Source of the DNA: Blasia pusilla
Lineage: Eukaryota; Marchantiophyta; Marchantiopsida; Blasiales
Length of the DNA: 64,000 nucleotides
Assembly: GCA_050084515.1 (NCBI GenBank)
Contig: CM114273.1
Span: 29,202,001-29,266,000 of the forward strand
Direction of reading: 5' to 3'
Part shown: positions 25,201-36,580 of the stretch, one piece after another
Layout of the letters: each line of letters begins with the position of its first letter
Numbering within the stretch: position 1 is the stretch's first letter
Made by a program: the position numbers and the translations under genes
Notes under the pieces: model-generated
What the model was told of the DNA's origin: nothing
The model's database searches: none
What the model saw: only the letters and a program-made list of their open reading frames with translations

Positions 25201-26300
25201 CTTGGTGTGACCTACCAAGTTTAAAACCTAAATTAGCTAGTTGCAAGACTAGAAAGGGCAACATGACATGTTGTGGAACTACCCTAGTCAAAATGAGCAC
25301 GCACCGGCCTTGAGACTAATCTTATATAAAGAATGCCCGTAGCCATTCGAGAAGAAACATATAAAGATTTTAAGCCAAGATTTGAGTCAATAGGGAGGAG
25401 CAAGGAAGACACAAGTAAGCAAGAAGGAGCGAGACGCCATGAGGCTAGTCAAACAATACAAAGGGCGACAAGATAACCATGAGATGCCAAATGGCCAAAG
25501 TCAAGACAAGCACTAGCCATGAGACATATGAAACCAGGGACAAAGTTTCAAAATGTATGTGGGGAAGTCAAGATGGGAAAAGTTTGTCAATAGGGTCCCC
25601 CAAGTGATCTTAGGGGTTAGATAGTCGAATGTGGGACGAAAGGACGCCAACCATGTTAGGGTTGTAGGCCAAAACCAAGGATTCAAGGTGGAGGATAGGA
25701 AAGGTGGGGTTTCCCCCCAAAACCCCCAAAACCCTCTATAGGGTGTGACCCTCTCTCTTCCTATCCTATCAAGTCTTGGAACCAGAGATTAACCATGTTT
25801 TGTGTTTGGCCATGTTTCAAGTTTAAGCTAAGGAATCGTTTCAGATGCACCTTAAGGAAATTATTTTTCCGATTTGGTTCTTGTGAATGACTTGGGAATA
25901 ATGGTTGAAGCTTGGGGGAGAGGCTTCTTAAAGAGATGGTATGCACCTTTGGGGACTCACAATTGTTTATCGCTTGGTGATTATCTGATCTTTAATTCTT
26001 ATCCTCTAACTCACATTGATATCTTTAGGTAATGTCTTTGTGGAGATATTAATAATTTGTTGATTTATACCTACCTATGCAAGATCAATCTCTTATGCGA
26101 GTAATTTCTCTTTGATAAAATGGTAAGGTGTATTGTCACATCTTAATTAGTCGACAAGCAAAGTTCTACCGCGTCAATGGTATAGAAGATCAATGGGTTT
26201 TTTGGATGTAAATCTGTCTTGAGATGTCCGATGATATTAAAAAAATTATGCGTTGTAAGTATTGTTTTTGATGATTCCCCTACTTAGCTCTTTTTTATCC
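22298..26300. other. Unassigned intergenic DNA
   Basis: No gene is supported over these 4 kb. Two short minus-strand frames at 23264-23536 (basic, containing MATRITAKKSTKGKGKSVSK) and 22994-23254 (WNKLHRDGPTWGEPLTPVHA) are adjacent, collinear and separated by a stop, so they could be a broken fragment of one protein. I do not recognise it. The rest is mid-GC to AT-rich with no terminal repeats that I could pair. Confidence 0.4.
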
Positions 26301-26309
26301 ATATGACTT

Positions 26310-28315
26310 GTTGAGCAATTCACCACCTTGAACTCCATTTCTCGAGTTTCTCTTATCGCTTTTGAATGGATAGCATGGTGCTTGCTTGCTCTTTCAATGA
26401 TGGTAGATTACCCCTTTTGGAAGAATGACTTGGCCGTGATCTATTCCTCAAGAGTTTGATAGTTTGATATGTGTAAAGATGCAAATTTTTAAAGATTTGT
26501 TATCTTAGAAGAGTTTCATCTATCATTCTTAAGATAATTCATGGATTTGGACTTGGTTACTCTTCCATGAGAGTCGATTATCCCTTTTGGGATAAAATTT
26601 TGGCCATAATCTATTCTTGAGAAGTTAGAGATTAACGAGTGTAGATTGATTTTGGAAAATTCATCTTCCGTGATTCTGAGGGAATATGTGCAGCGATCAC
26701 TTGTGATCCATATCGGTATAGGGAAAAAGAGGAGGATAGAGAATGTCCGTCAATCATTGATAGGGGTGGAGTATGAGTAGTATTTAACTTCCCTTTCCTT
26801 AACCTATACCACATAAAGGTCTGCTTCTTAGATAGGCAATGGTTCACTTGTTATCTAGTGAACCACTTTGAAGAGGCATTCATGAACCAAGTTATGCAAT
26901 CGCTAACTCCCGTGATACTTTCCATTGTCACTTACGAAGGACTTGGTATTATACTTTGTATGTCCTTATTTGTCGTGCCCCTACTCTCCTTGAACGTCAA
27001 TCTTTAGTGTTAGTCGGGTTTGGAAGCGTCGTTGATGGGTCACGAACTCATCGCCGATCTGCACCCAAACACGCACTCTCGTAAGTCGGGTTTGTCCAAC
27101 CGGCGTTCCAACCCACCGAGTCCTAAACTCGGCGTCTCATCAAGCTCAACCTTCCTTAGTTCCTAGCTCCTAACACATGGCAAGTCCTTCAAGACTTGGA
27201 ACAGACTTCCTGGTTAGTCCAGGGATCTGAAACGGCACTTGCACGCCTAGCGATCCCAACTGCATTCAACGGTCCTCGTGTGAGTTCGAACCGAGACCCA
27301 AGTAATTGAGTCGCTTGGGCGTGAAATCCAAGAGAGGATGTCTAAAATCGCCTCAATGGACTTGGTGCAGGTTTTCCAACCCAACGCCCAAACTCGCCCG
27401 TTCCATGCCCTTGAGCCGCCCTTATGCGGCGCTGGGAATGGCGCCCAAAGTGGGGTTTGGATTCCAAGCACTCTCGGAGACCTTTCCCCTTACTAGTACT
27501 TATGGGGTTCTCCAATAACCCCTCCCCTTTGGGAAAAGAGGTTCGGGCCTTTCATTGTGGCCCTCAACCCGACTCCACTTACAGTCGTTTTCGGGTCGTA
27601 TCTCGGCCGTTGTTTATGCGTTTGCAGCGATCTTTGGTGTGTTTGAACCGGCTCTTCATAAGCTTTCCAACGCACTCTTATTTGCTCCAAACGCATCTTG
27701 GAGCTAAAAGTTATGGTCATAAATACAGTCGGAAACTCTCAAACGCAAGTGGCGTTCCAAATCCGGATCTTTCCTTTGGCAACCCACTTCCTAGACTCGA
27801 CTTCTTTCAAGTCTCATTCCGCGTTTGGTCCAGGTTTCTGAGTCGCGACCATCACATCTGAAACGCGACTTCTCGCTCGCGTCTCGTCTCTTGTCTCCTC
27901 TTTGAGACAACTCCAACGCGCAAACCATCTAGCGTGAGCCCGCTAATGTTCCAATGTCCCGCTTGGCACTTGTTTGGTCATGAGGGTCGCGACATTATTT
28001 AGCAAACTATGGATGTAAAGAGGCCTCCTCGAGTTGGTAGGGTTGAATACTAGTTGTATTATTTTCCTTTTGTACAAATGCATAGTAATTTACAAACATT
28101 TCATAGTAAGGAATTTCAAGATTAGGTGTTATAAAGAAGTGATCGCCTCGGCGCTACCATTTATAATTCCTATCGTAAGAGAATGGAGAGTGTATGTAGT
28201 AATTTTATATTGAATAGGAAAATTTATTAGAGAATTCATCTTGCATTACCGAAAATCGAAGCTAGAAGGTTCGCTCTTATGCGAAGAAAAGCTCTCAATA
28301 CGACATCGTGCATGT
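26310..28315 (+). repeat. Left arm of a large old palindrome, interrupted by a solo LTR
   Basis: Excluding the LTR at 26971-27994 (plus one TTATT), this arm matches 30232-31195 in reverse complement at roughly 70% by eye. Landmarks are TTAACGAGTGTAGA, CAATCATTGATAGGGG-like, ACTTTGTATGTCCTTATT, GAAGTGATCGCCTCGG, GGAGAGTGTATGTAG and CATCTTGCATTACCG. Similarity may continue weakly outside 26310. Short frames here are not genes. Confidence 0.7.
26966..27999 (-). mobile_element. Solo LTR with 5-bp target duplication TTATT
   Basis: The LTR proper is 26971-27994 (1024 bp). On the minus strand it begins TGTCGCGACCCTC and ends CGACA; on the plus strand it begins TGTCGTGCCCC and ends GTCGCGACA. The five bases before (26966-26970) and after (27995-27999) are both TTATT. 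It matches the LTR at 56030-57022 over its whole length in reverse orientation. No internal retrotransposon domains adjoin it, so it is a solo LTR left by recombination between two LTRs. The frames at 27306-27861 are inside it and are not genes. Confidence 0.92.
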
Positions 28316-30231
28316 TTCTAGTTTTTTGTTTGGAAGGTCGTACACAAAAGCGTTGTCCTATCAAATTTTCTTAGGTTTTGTTAGTGCAAACTTACGTAGG
28401 GCAATGTAGAGTTTTGGGGAATGGCGCTCTGGTATAGCACGGAGTGTGGCATCGAAAGAAGAACAGACGCATGTTGGAAAAGAAGAGAGAGAAGTATTTA
28501 AGGTCACATCGTTATTGGGGATGTCAAGTAAAGGGCGGCTAGTTCATAGGTTTTTAGGATAGTTGAGGAAATCACAAGTGTTTAGTTTACAACCGTAGGA
28601 GCCATGAGGATTTTTGAGACAAAGGCAGGTTTGACGGAGCGCCCAATAGCAGACAAGTAGACATAGCTACATAGGGACAAAGAAAAACTAGAGCAAGGAT
28701 AGAAGGAGGTAGTTTACGTGAGTTATATGGCATAGGGGCACGTGCACACAACCTACACATATTGCAAGAGCTACACTGCACCAAAGTGAAGAGAGTTAGG
28801 CTCGGATCAAGGCAAAAAGCTAGAGGCCTCCACATAGGAAGGCATGTTGTGGATACAAGCAGCCAAGTAGGCGTGTAGTAGAGTTGTGACAAAGGTTGGA
28901 TGGACACATAGCTAGGTAAGGTGTATGGAGGCAAGTATGAGCGGAGAACCAGTAAGCGCATAGGGGCACCACAAGAGAAGGGCATGCGGGGCCAAAACAC
29001 TTAGGAGTGGGGGGTCCAACTAGATGGGAGTTGCCACAAGGTCCGTGCAAGGAATTTGAGACATGTACAAGCTTGGACGGAATGGGAGAGAGGTTTGCGC
29101 ACAGGGGGGGCCATGTAGGCATGCCTTGATGTGGAAGTAGGCTCATAGTAGGGCAGCAGACAAGGAAGGAGCCTTGTGGATAGGCGGGGAGAGCATAGGC
29201 TAGAGCTGCATGGGGCGACCAACGCACAAGTGTAACAGAGGCAGGAGACGAGATCCTACAAAGTTAGGTTGTGAACTTGGAGGTAGGTTTGCGTGAGGAG
29301 AGGGATGCAAGTTTGGGCAGGGGACGGATGTTGGAGCCATTGGGGTTGAAGTGACAAGAGTGAGGAAGTTGAGAGTGTACGAGTGCACATATCAGATGTA
29401 GAAGGGGTAGTCACATACTATGCACAAGGTGGCATGCTGGGAGAAGGTTGCGGCGAGGGCAAGAGCAGGTCCATGTGATGATTCATCCAAATTGGTGCAG
29501 ACGAAGATAGGAAGTTGAGAGTGGATAGTATAGTAACAGTTGGTCAAAATAAGAACTCATGGTTACGAGGTAGAGTTGCGCTACATGGTAAGAGTGACTA
29601 GATGAGGTCACTACATGGTACTAATATGGACATATTAGATGGGCTATGAGTCACATGCTACATAGTTAGCCAAGAGTTTGACGTTGTAGGTATCATTGTC
29701 ATGGGATTGACCTGCATGTTGTGACTTTCAGAGCAAGGTTCGTGATTTTAGGGCAAGATTCTTGAACCACCAAAATTTATCAAGGTGGATGATCCGCACC
29801 GGGATTCACAACGAAATGTTAGCGGTGAAGACACTTCCGTCAATACCAATGGGTATTCCACATCTATTGAAGAGAGATTTGGCGTGATGTTTGAGGAGAT
29901 TGTCGTGCCATAAAGATTGCCTGACCACATGGAGTAGTCAATGTTGACCATCAATTAGAGTGATAGCGTGCGTATTTAAGTTATCAATTCGAGTCGCTTT
30001 TCCCGCATTTATCTTGTGTCAGTAAGGGTATTGGGTTTGGGGTAGAGCTTAGATTGGATGGGTATTGCAATGGTGTTGAGTGTAGATTCCTTGTGCATGT
30101 AGCATATCAGTGGATATAGGGCGGTTGCCCAATTAGGGATCACGTATATGACTTGAGAGTAAGTCAGTAGCTTAGGTAAGCTAGTTTGGGAGGCTAAGGG
30201 TGAGCTTGAGTATGTGTGAGGTCGGTTATTT
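28316..30231. other. Spacer of the palindrome; no gene recognised
   Basis: This 1.9-kb spacer is purine-rich on the plus strand, especially at 28600-29400, which is why the minus strand has several long overlapping frames (28587-29000, 28820-29227). Their products are Cys/Pro/Leu-rich with no repeated domain or start context, and three frames overlap with similar quality, so they look like compositional artefacts. Origin unknown. Confidence 0.4.
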
Positions 30232-31195
30232 CATCACAATATCATGTTGAAAGCTTTTCTTCGAGTAAGGAAAAACCTTCTAGCTGCGGTATTGTTGATG
30301 CAAGATGAATTATCTAATAAGTTTTTTTATTCATTATAGAATCGCTACATACACTCTCCATTTTCTTATGATAGGAATAAAAAATTGTTTTACCGAGGCG
30401 ATTACTTCTTCATAGTACCTAACCCTCAAATTTATAATTATGAAGTCTATAGATTACTTAATATTTGCATTTGTATATAAGGAAAATGATATAACTAGTA
30501 TTAAAACCAACTCAAGAAGGTCAACTTATATTCATAGGTTATTAAATAAGGACATACAAAGTACAATGTAATCCGAAGTCGTTCCACATGTAACAATAGG
30601 AAGTATCTCTGGAGTTGGTGATTGCATAACTTGGTTCATGAATGTCTTTCCAAAGTGTTAAACTAAAAAAAAAACTCATCTACGAATAGGAGCTTTACGT
30701 GGTATCGATTAAGAAAAGGGAAGTCAAGTATCACTTGCGCTCTATCTTTATTTATGATTGACGGACATTTTTATCCTCCTTTCTTTCCCTACATAAAATT
30801 AGATCAAGGATGGTTGCTACACACATTCCTTTGGATTCATGAAAGACAATCATCAAAAAATTACTCTACACTCGTTAATTTCTAACTCCTCAAGAATGGA
30901 TTATGGTTGAGTTGTTCTTCCAAAATGGATATTCTACTCTCATTGGAAGAGTAACCATGTCCAAATCCATCTACTATATAAAGAATGATAGAGGGAACTC
31001 TTTTAAGATAAGAAATCTCTCAAAAATAGTAAACTCCATACTTATGAGACTCTCAAACTCCTCAAGAAGAGATTATGTCAAATTATTCTCCTAAGAGGAA
31101 TAAACCACTCTCATTGGAATAACAAGCAAGTCAAATATCATCCATTTAAGAATGACAAGGGAAACTTGAGAAATGAAGTTCAAGGTAGCAAACCT
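30232..31195 (-). repeat. Right arm of the old palindrome (empty-site copy)
   Basis: Reverse complement of the left arm at 26310-28315 without the LTR. At 30545 its minus strand reads GTATGTCCTTATTTAATAAC, an unbroken version of the position where the left arm is split by the solo LTR. It therefore preserves the pre-insertion site. Confidence 0.72.
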
Positions 31196-31744
31196 TGAAG
31201 ACACTTCCTCTTTATATACTTATAAGAGATCCATAAAAGGCTAAAATAAAAATAATCTCAAGACTTGAGCCATCTCGTTTGGACACAAATAAATTATATT
31301 TTATCTCTTCCTAAATAATTATCATAAGAGCACTCCATATCTTCCCAACTACCCTAGCCTTCACTTCTCCACCAACTATGACTACTTTAGTTTTATTGTC
31401 ATTAATACACAAATCTACTTCTTTACTTTTCTATTTTTCATGTCTCATTTATGGCCTCTTTTCTAAGAGTTGGGTCTCACAAATGAGATACCATTCAAAG
31501 GTTTAAACATGAAACTTTATTTTCATAAACTAATCACCCAATACTTATATAAATTCTCCCTAAAACTAATAAAAGACAAATGTGCATGCCGAACCATTTT
31601 ACTATACCAGAACGACTTTGACATTTGCACATGTGAGCTAGTAAGAAGTGTAGGAGATTCATTATGATTATGAGTACTTTAATGGATGACGGGTTGTCAT
31701 CACGGCATTTTTTCAAGTTTTGGAAGAATGAGGTAGTTGAGCAA
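31196..31744. other. Unassigned DNA left of the 169-bp Helitron
   Basis: AT-rich sequence without a recognisable gene. The small frame at 31470-31667 (plus) has no identifiable domain. Confidence 0.4.
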
Positions 31745-31913
31745 TTAGCCGGTGCCCATGCAATGTACGGGTGAAACCGTCCCTGTCCCCCTTACCTTAA
31801 CTGTTAGCGCATGTTAAACCCACTACATATCAATTTGGGAAGGGCCTAAAATGCATACGTTTCATGCGGAGGAAGCCCATGCCTTAAATCCCAAACTCTT
31901 TTAATAGTATAGA
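31745..31913 (-). mobile_element. Complete miniature Helitron, 169 bp
   Basis: Read on the minus strand, it starts TCTATACTATTAAAAGAG at 31913 with host A before it. It ends with an imperfect stem CCCGTAC-ATT-GCATGGG, a short spacer and CTAA at 31748-31745, followed by host T. The hairpin resembles those of the larger Helitrons at 14513 and 37775. The 5' end matches that of the element at 57733 (TCTATATTATTATCAGAG). It has no coding capacity and would depend on a transposase supplied elsewhere. Confidence 0.78.
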
Positions 31914-32257
31914 TGGTATTGGAGCTACACGAAGTGCAGTGAGGTACCGAGGTATTTCAAGAGAGAAACGCGCGATCCCGACGCCTATTCGTGGTTATAT
32001 CGTTATCACTAGAGCAAAAGGGTGATTTTTATGACTAGCAACAAAATGACTACGTGTGATTAATGACTCATTATATGACTCAAATGGAAATATGCAATTT
32101 TGAGTCTAAATGGAGTCATATGTTACCTACTAAGAGTCATGCATAGTCGGTTAGATTACCATCTTAGTCATAACAAATATTTATTATTTATATTATAATT
32201 TTATTAATATGATTTCAAGATAATATAAAAAGTATATATAATCATATCTAACCTACC

Positions 32258-32405
32258 TCATAGTTATACTATTCATTACTCACAACAAGTGAAGTCATTG
32301 TTTGAAAAGCCAATGATGATTTGGCATGAGATATGCCAACGTGGCAATTTGGTAGTCATATAATTCATGACTCATAATTAATGGAGTCATTTTTTGAAAG
32401 GCCAA
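32258..32405. repeat. Subterminal tandem repeat split by the inner CACTA
   Basis: A unit of about 110-120 bases (TCTAACCTACCTCATAG, AAAGCCAATGATGATT, GGCATGAGATATGCCAA, GGTAGTCAT) is followed by the start of a second unit (GAGTCATTTTTTGAAAGGCC). That second unit resumes after the inner CACTA at 37067 with CAATAATGATTAGGCATGAG, GGTAGTC and TCTAACGTACCTCCTAG. The host of the inner element was thus a tandem subterminal repeat of the outer element. Confidence 0.65.
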
Positions 32406-32949
32406 CACTAGAAGAAAAACACTACTTTTATGACTAAGATTTTTATGACTAGCGTTTGTCAGGACTGTAACTTATGACTATATTTTCTCTTAGTCATTCT
32501 TTAGTCATATGTTAATATAAAGTATGGAAATTTTAGTCATTTACAAATATGACTTTGTCATAAACCTATGTCGAAATATGACTAAGTCATATTTAAACAT
32601 TTCCTATGACTTAGATAGTCATTTTAAATGATGAGTGAGTAACAAGATGTTATGAATCTATTATAGAAAAAAAAAAGTATAGAAATTAATCTATGAAATT
32701 TATTTTTTTTCGTAATTATGTTTATTCCTATAAGAGTCTCATAGGATGATATCCAAAGTAGGTTTGGAAAGTTCAATATTTGGGGAAAGTGAATTAATTT
32801 CCAATTTGATCATGTAGAAAAATATTTTCCATCTAAACGTATCTAACCATATTTTTACCTAATTTAAACCCTTTCTCACGACCTAACCTTGGATTTTTCC
32901 ACCTAGCAAAACCCGTTGTCAATTTTCCTAAGGCAAGGAGACTCTTCAC

Positions 32950-33229
32950 CGTAAGAGGGAAGAGTGGGCTCTAAGTAGTCTGTTTAGGGATCAAGGAGTG
33001 CCTACACGTAGCTACAACACGGGAATCACAAGAGATTGAGGCTTGGAGATAGAGACTCAAAGACGAGGCGATCCACTTAGCTTTCATTTCTTTTATATTT
33101 ATGGTGTGTAATGTTTGCAATAATAAGAAAGAGCGGGCTCGAAGTAGTATGTTTAGGGATCAAGGAATGCTTACACATAGGACAGGGCGGGAATCATAGG
33201 AGATCGAAGCTCGGAGATAGAGGCTCATT
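32950..33229 (+). repeat. Direct duplication, about 175-bp period, inside the inner CACTA
   Basis: About 32950-33062 and 33125-33229 share GTTTAGGGATCAAGGA, CCTACAC or CTTACACA, CGGGAATCA and GGAGATAGAG. The duplication lies just upstream of the first exon of the TNP1-like gene, in a likely promoter or leader position. Confidence 0.6.
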
Positions 33230-33749
33230 GCAAGCAAACATTCAGTGTGTACGCATTGGGGAAGAACACTTGTCATTCTCGTTGAAGGAACAGAAAGAAC
33301 ACTCGAGAGCCTTCTGAGTGCGAGAGAGAGGAAGAGTCTTCGTGAGTGACTCATATTATGAGTCAGTAAGAAGGTAAGAGTCATTTCTCAAGTTTGTTTC
33401 TTCTGAAGCATTGGTGCAGTTATTAGAAATTGATAAATTTCCCTCTAAGATTACATGGCAAATCTTGCTCATGTCAAGGATGGCCCTTCAAAGATTGAAG
33501 TAGATGTTTTGGGTGCTTATAAGGAGGTATCAAGGAACTTGGATGGGCAAACTGAAGGGACTCGAGCTCGTAAGTATTGAGTTTATAAAATCTTGATTTG
33601 GTTTATAAAAAGTATATCCTTTGTAAGTGCAGATTCTTTTAGTTTCTTATAAATATTGTTGTTGTGTGATAGTCAAGAAGGGAAAACCCTGCTTGCCGTT
33701 TGAAAACCCTAAAGCAACAACACTCTCACGTTTGGTTTTCTTCCCCTCC

Positions 33750-34875
33750 GTTCTTTTGTTATCCCTACCCTTTCTATAGTTTCAAAGAGATCTTCAATGC
33801 ATTATGGTTTAAGATTATGTACAACAGGTAAATGTGAAGTCCCAACTTTGTGTATCATTGTTTGCTTTTACAACATACCTAAAATAACAACCCTCTCAGG
33901 TTTCCTTTTCTTCCCCTGTCTACTTTTGTTATCTTTACACTTACTATAGTTTCAAGAGATCTTCAATTTATTTCAGCAAGAGATTATATACAGCAAGTAA
34001 ATGTCAGTTACCAACTTGGTGCATCCTTACACTTACTATAGTTTCAAAGAGATCAAACTTTTTTCCAGCAAGTAAATGTCAATTTTCACCTTGGTATATC
34101 CTTACACTTACTATTGTCGTGCCCATACACATCGCTGCACAACATACATCATTGTCACCGAACATACACACAAACACGCACGATCCTGTGCTAACTCATG
34201 GAATCCAAACAACGAGACAAGAAGTAATAAAATATCTCCAATAAAGTAAGATCCAATCTCTCTCTACATCATCTCACACCATAGCTCTCAAAGGTGTGCA
34301 CTTTCTCTCATGTCAAACCAAACCCACTCTCCTAATGAGAGGCTTGAGTTACACTCGCAAGGCAAGGGACCATAGCTCCGCCGTCTCATGCCAAGAGATT
34401 CAACAAAGAGAGAATGAGCTCTCAAGCTCTCTCTCCTTTAGTTATACCCCTCCCCTCTCCCAAGCTCTCTCCATGGTAACGTTTTCTCCCAAGTCACCTC
34501 CTTGGCTCTTGACCTGATGTAGGAGGTCAAGGGCCACTTACCAAAAAATAGAAAGTCAATCATATACTCAAAATGGTACTTACCTAAAATAGTAAGTTCT
34601 TCAATATGGCTCCAAATGAGCCGAAACGAAAGGGAAACTTGCTCTCTCAGGTTTCCCGGGGCCTCAACAGGTCATCCTCGACCTACTGAGCGTGTCCTCC
34701 ACTACTCACGAAGGCGCTCTACTAGATCTCTCTGATCTATCCTAAAATACGTGACATTATCCTTACTCTTGTTATCCTTACACTTACTATAGATTCAAAG
34801 AGATCTTCAATTTTTTACAGCAAGAGATTATATACAACAAGTAAATGTCAAGCTCCAGCTTGGTATATTTCCCTC
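33750..34875. repeat. Irregular tandem array in the intron of the inner CACTA gene
   Basis: Copies of a unit with ACACTTACTATAGTTTCAAA, GAGATCTTCAA, AGCAAGAGATTATATACA and AAGTAAATGTCA begin near 33765, 33935, 34025, 34100 and 34770. The copy at 34100 is cut by an LTR-like insertion (34115-34756), and the array resumes after it. Confidence 0.65.
34115..34756 (-). mobile_element. Possible 642-bp solo LTR nested in the inner CACTA
   Basis: It begins TGTCGTGCCCATAC and ends ATACGTGACA, giving TG...CA termini with TGTC/GACA symmetry like the larger LTR family in this window. It interrupts a repeat array, as an insertion would. No 5-bp target duplication is convincing (flanks ACTAT and TTATC), so the exact ends or the class could be wrong. 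The frame at 34296-34517 lies inside it and is not called. Confidence 0.45.
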
Positions 34876-35920
34876 TTTGATATTATAGTTATATATCAGT
34901 AACCTTCTATCAATGTATATTCAACATAACAAAGTTGCTTTTCCTTTATTTTACTATCCTTTTGTACTATGCAGGTTTCATTGTTGGGGAGAAAGAGTCT
35001 TCTAAAAAAAAAAAAAGATGTGTTACATGAGTGCATTCTGACGCCATTCAAGCTGCAAGTAGTGAACATGACATGAACATGACACCGATGTAAAGTCAGG
35101 AAGCAACAAGAAATATGCTGGGAAGATATGCACGTGGATTTGGAAGAAAAAATTTCTTGCTTGGCATGATAATCATAACTTTATTCAAGTGCTACAATAT
35201 TTCAATTGAAAGAATTGTAACTAATAATGTGTTGTATTATATGTCCAACACCAAGTTTATGCATTTATTTCCTCCAAAGACTCATCCGGGGATCTTGGGT
35301 TTGCAGATTCGTGTGAGAGGTGAGGTTCAACTCCTAAAGCCCAAGCTTTGTAGGACAATTATGGGCACTGGTGTTGTAACCTCTTGGAGTGAACAACATA
35401 AATTTCATGGGAGTGATATCCCATCGGGGATGGTACATGTGGATCTGAAATTTTTCCATCTTACATTCTTGGATCATAAGTTATGGCAGCCAAATGAGGC
35501 TTATATGCCATCCCAATACACTCTAGTTGATGCTCTTGGAGGTTTAGTACTTTGGCGTGAAGTAAATTTGAAGAAATCATAGGCTAATATTAGATGTTTA
35601 TACCTACATGTAGACAATACTTACTTACAGTAATGCATATTTTGTTGACTCGTTCTCTATGAAATCTCAGACTCTCCATAGAAATCACTTTTGATTATTT
35701 GTAGTAATATTTATGACCGCTTTCTTTGTTGCTGAATTTTCTTTTCTTCAATATGAGACAACAAAATTTTATTCTAGTTCCTCCATTGGACAGTCAGTAG
35801 TTTCCAATTAGATATTTGTTTTTACACCGCATTGTCAATTGATAAATGAAGTGTCTGAACTAAAATCTCCATATTTCCTTTGATTTTGTTATTTTGTTAT
35901 TGTTCCTTTGATTCATGATG

Positions 35921-36580
35921 ATGGCTTTGTGAATCTGATTAGGAACTTAAATATGTGATTGTTTTAAATGACTCCATATTTTATTATTTTTAATACATAT
36001 TTTCTTATGACTAGAATCTAACTTCTATATGACTGATATTTTGCATGAATGACTCCAAGATTCATTAATATGACTCATGATAGATGAATATGACTAGGCA
36101 TGAATGGATAGGCTACATTCTGCAAAGAGAACCTTAGCCTTCTATCATGAGACCTACTTCTGATTCCCATAAATTGAAGTCGTTTAAATGTCATATGATT
36201 CATATTAGTCATAAATCATTCAGTCATATAATATAGCCAAACTCTAGTCATATCACACCATATATAATCATTTAAACTACTGATGTCAAACATGTACAAA
36301 GTCATACTAAAACAATATGCAATCATTTAAACTACCGATCCAAATATGTACCAAGTCATACTAAAACAATATACATTCATTTAAAAGTTATATATGTAGA
36401 TACCTAGTCATATTCATCTATCATGAGTCATATTAATGAATCTTGGAGTCATTCATGCAAAATATCAATCATATAGAAGTTAGATTCTAGTTATAAGAAA
36501 ATATGTATTAAAAATAATAAAATATGGAGTCATTTAAAACAATCACATACTTAAGTTCCTAGTCAGATTCACAAAGCATG
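35921..36580. repeat. 178-bp inverted repeat (foldback) in the right part of the inner CACTA
   Basis: The arm 35921-36098 is repeated in reverse complement at 36403-36580 with very few differences, around a loop of about 300 bases. Landmarks are CTTTGTGAATCTGA, GAATCTAACTTCTATATGA, TTTTGCATGAATGACTCC and CATGATAGATGAATATGACT. A transcript through it would form a long near-perfect hairpin. It overlaps the subterminal ATGACT repeats. Confidence 0.85.

Larger units (their letters stand above)
33455..35582 (+). pseudogene. TNP1-like (En/Spm, Transposase_24-type) gene of the inner CACTA, probably defective
   Basis: A first exon at 33455-33569 encodes MANLAHVKDGPSKIEVDVLG and more, ending at a GTAAGT donor. 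A later exon begins after TGCAG at about 34975 (FIVGEKESSKKKKR) and hits a stop soon after a run of thirteen A residues, which may be a frameshift. A long exon at 35115-35582 encodes LKPKLCRTIMGTGVVTSW, HGSDIPSGMVHVDL and ALGGLVLW. The last exon resembles the product of 50700-50960 in the outer element (KPKLCRT, HG-DI--GMV, DALG), so both belong to one plant transposon protein family that accompanies Tnp2 and is thought to bind subterminal repeats. A repeat array and an LTR-like insertion sit in the intron. Confidence 0.6.

Noticed and set aside
27306-27861. Frames of 70-145 residues in the solo LTR
   Set aside because: They lie wholly inside an LTR, and the copies at 56.2-56.9 kb do not keep the frames.
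28587-29400. Overlapping minus-strand frames of up to 137 residues
   Set aside because: Several frames are open at once because the plus strand is purine-rich; no domain or consistent frame.
34115-34756. Treating this as the same LTR family as 26971 and 56030
   Set aside because: Only the first dozen bases look alike; length and interior differ, so it is listed as a separate, uncertain LTR.
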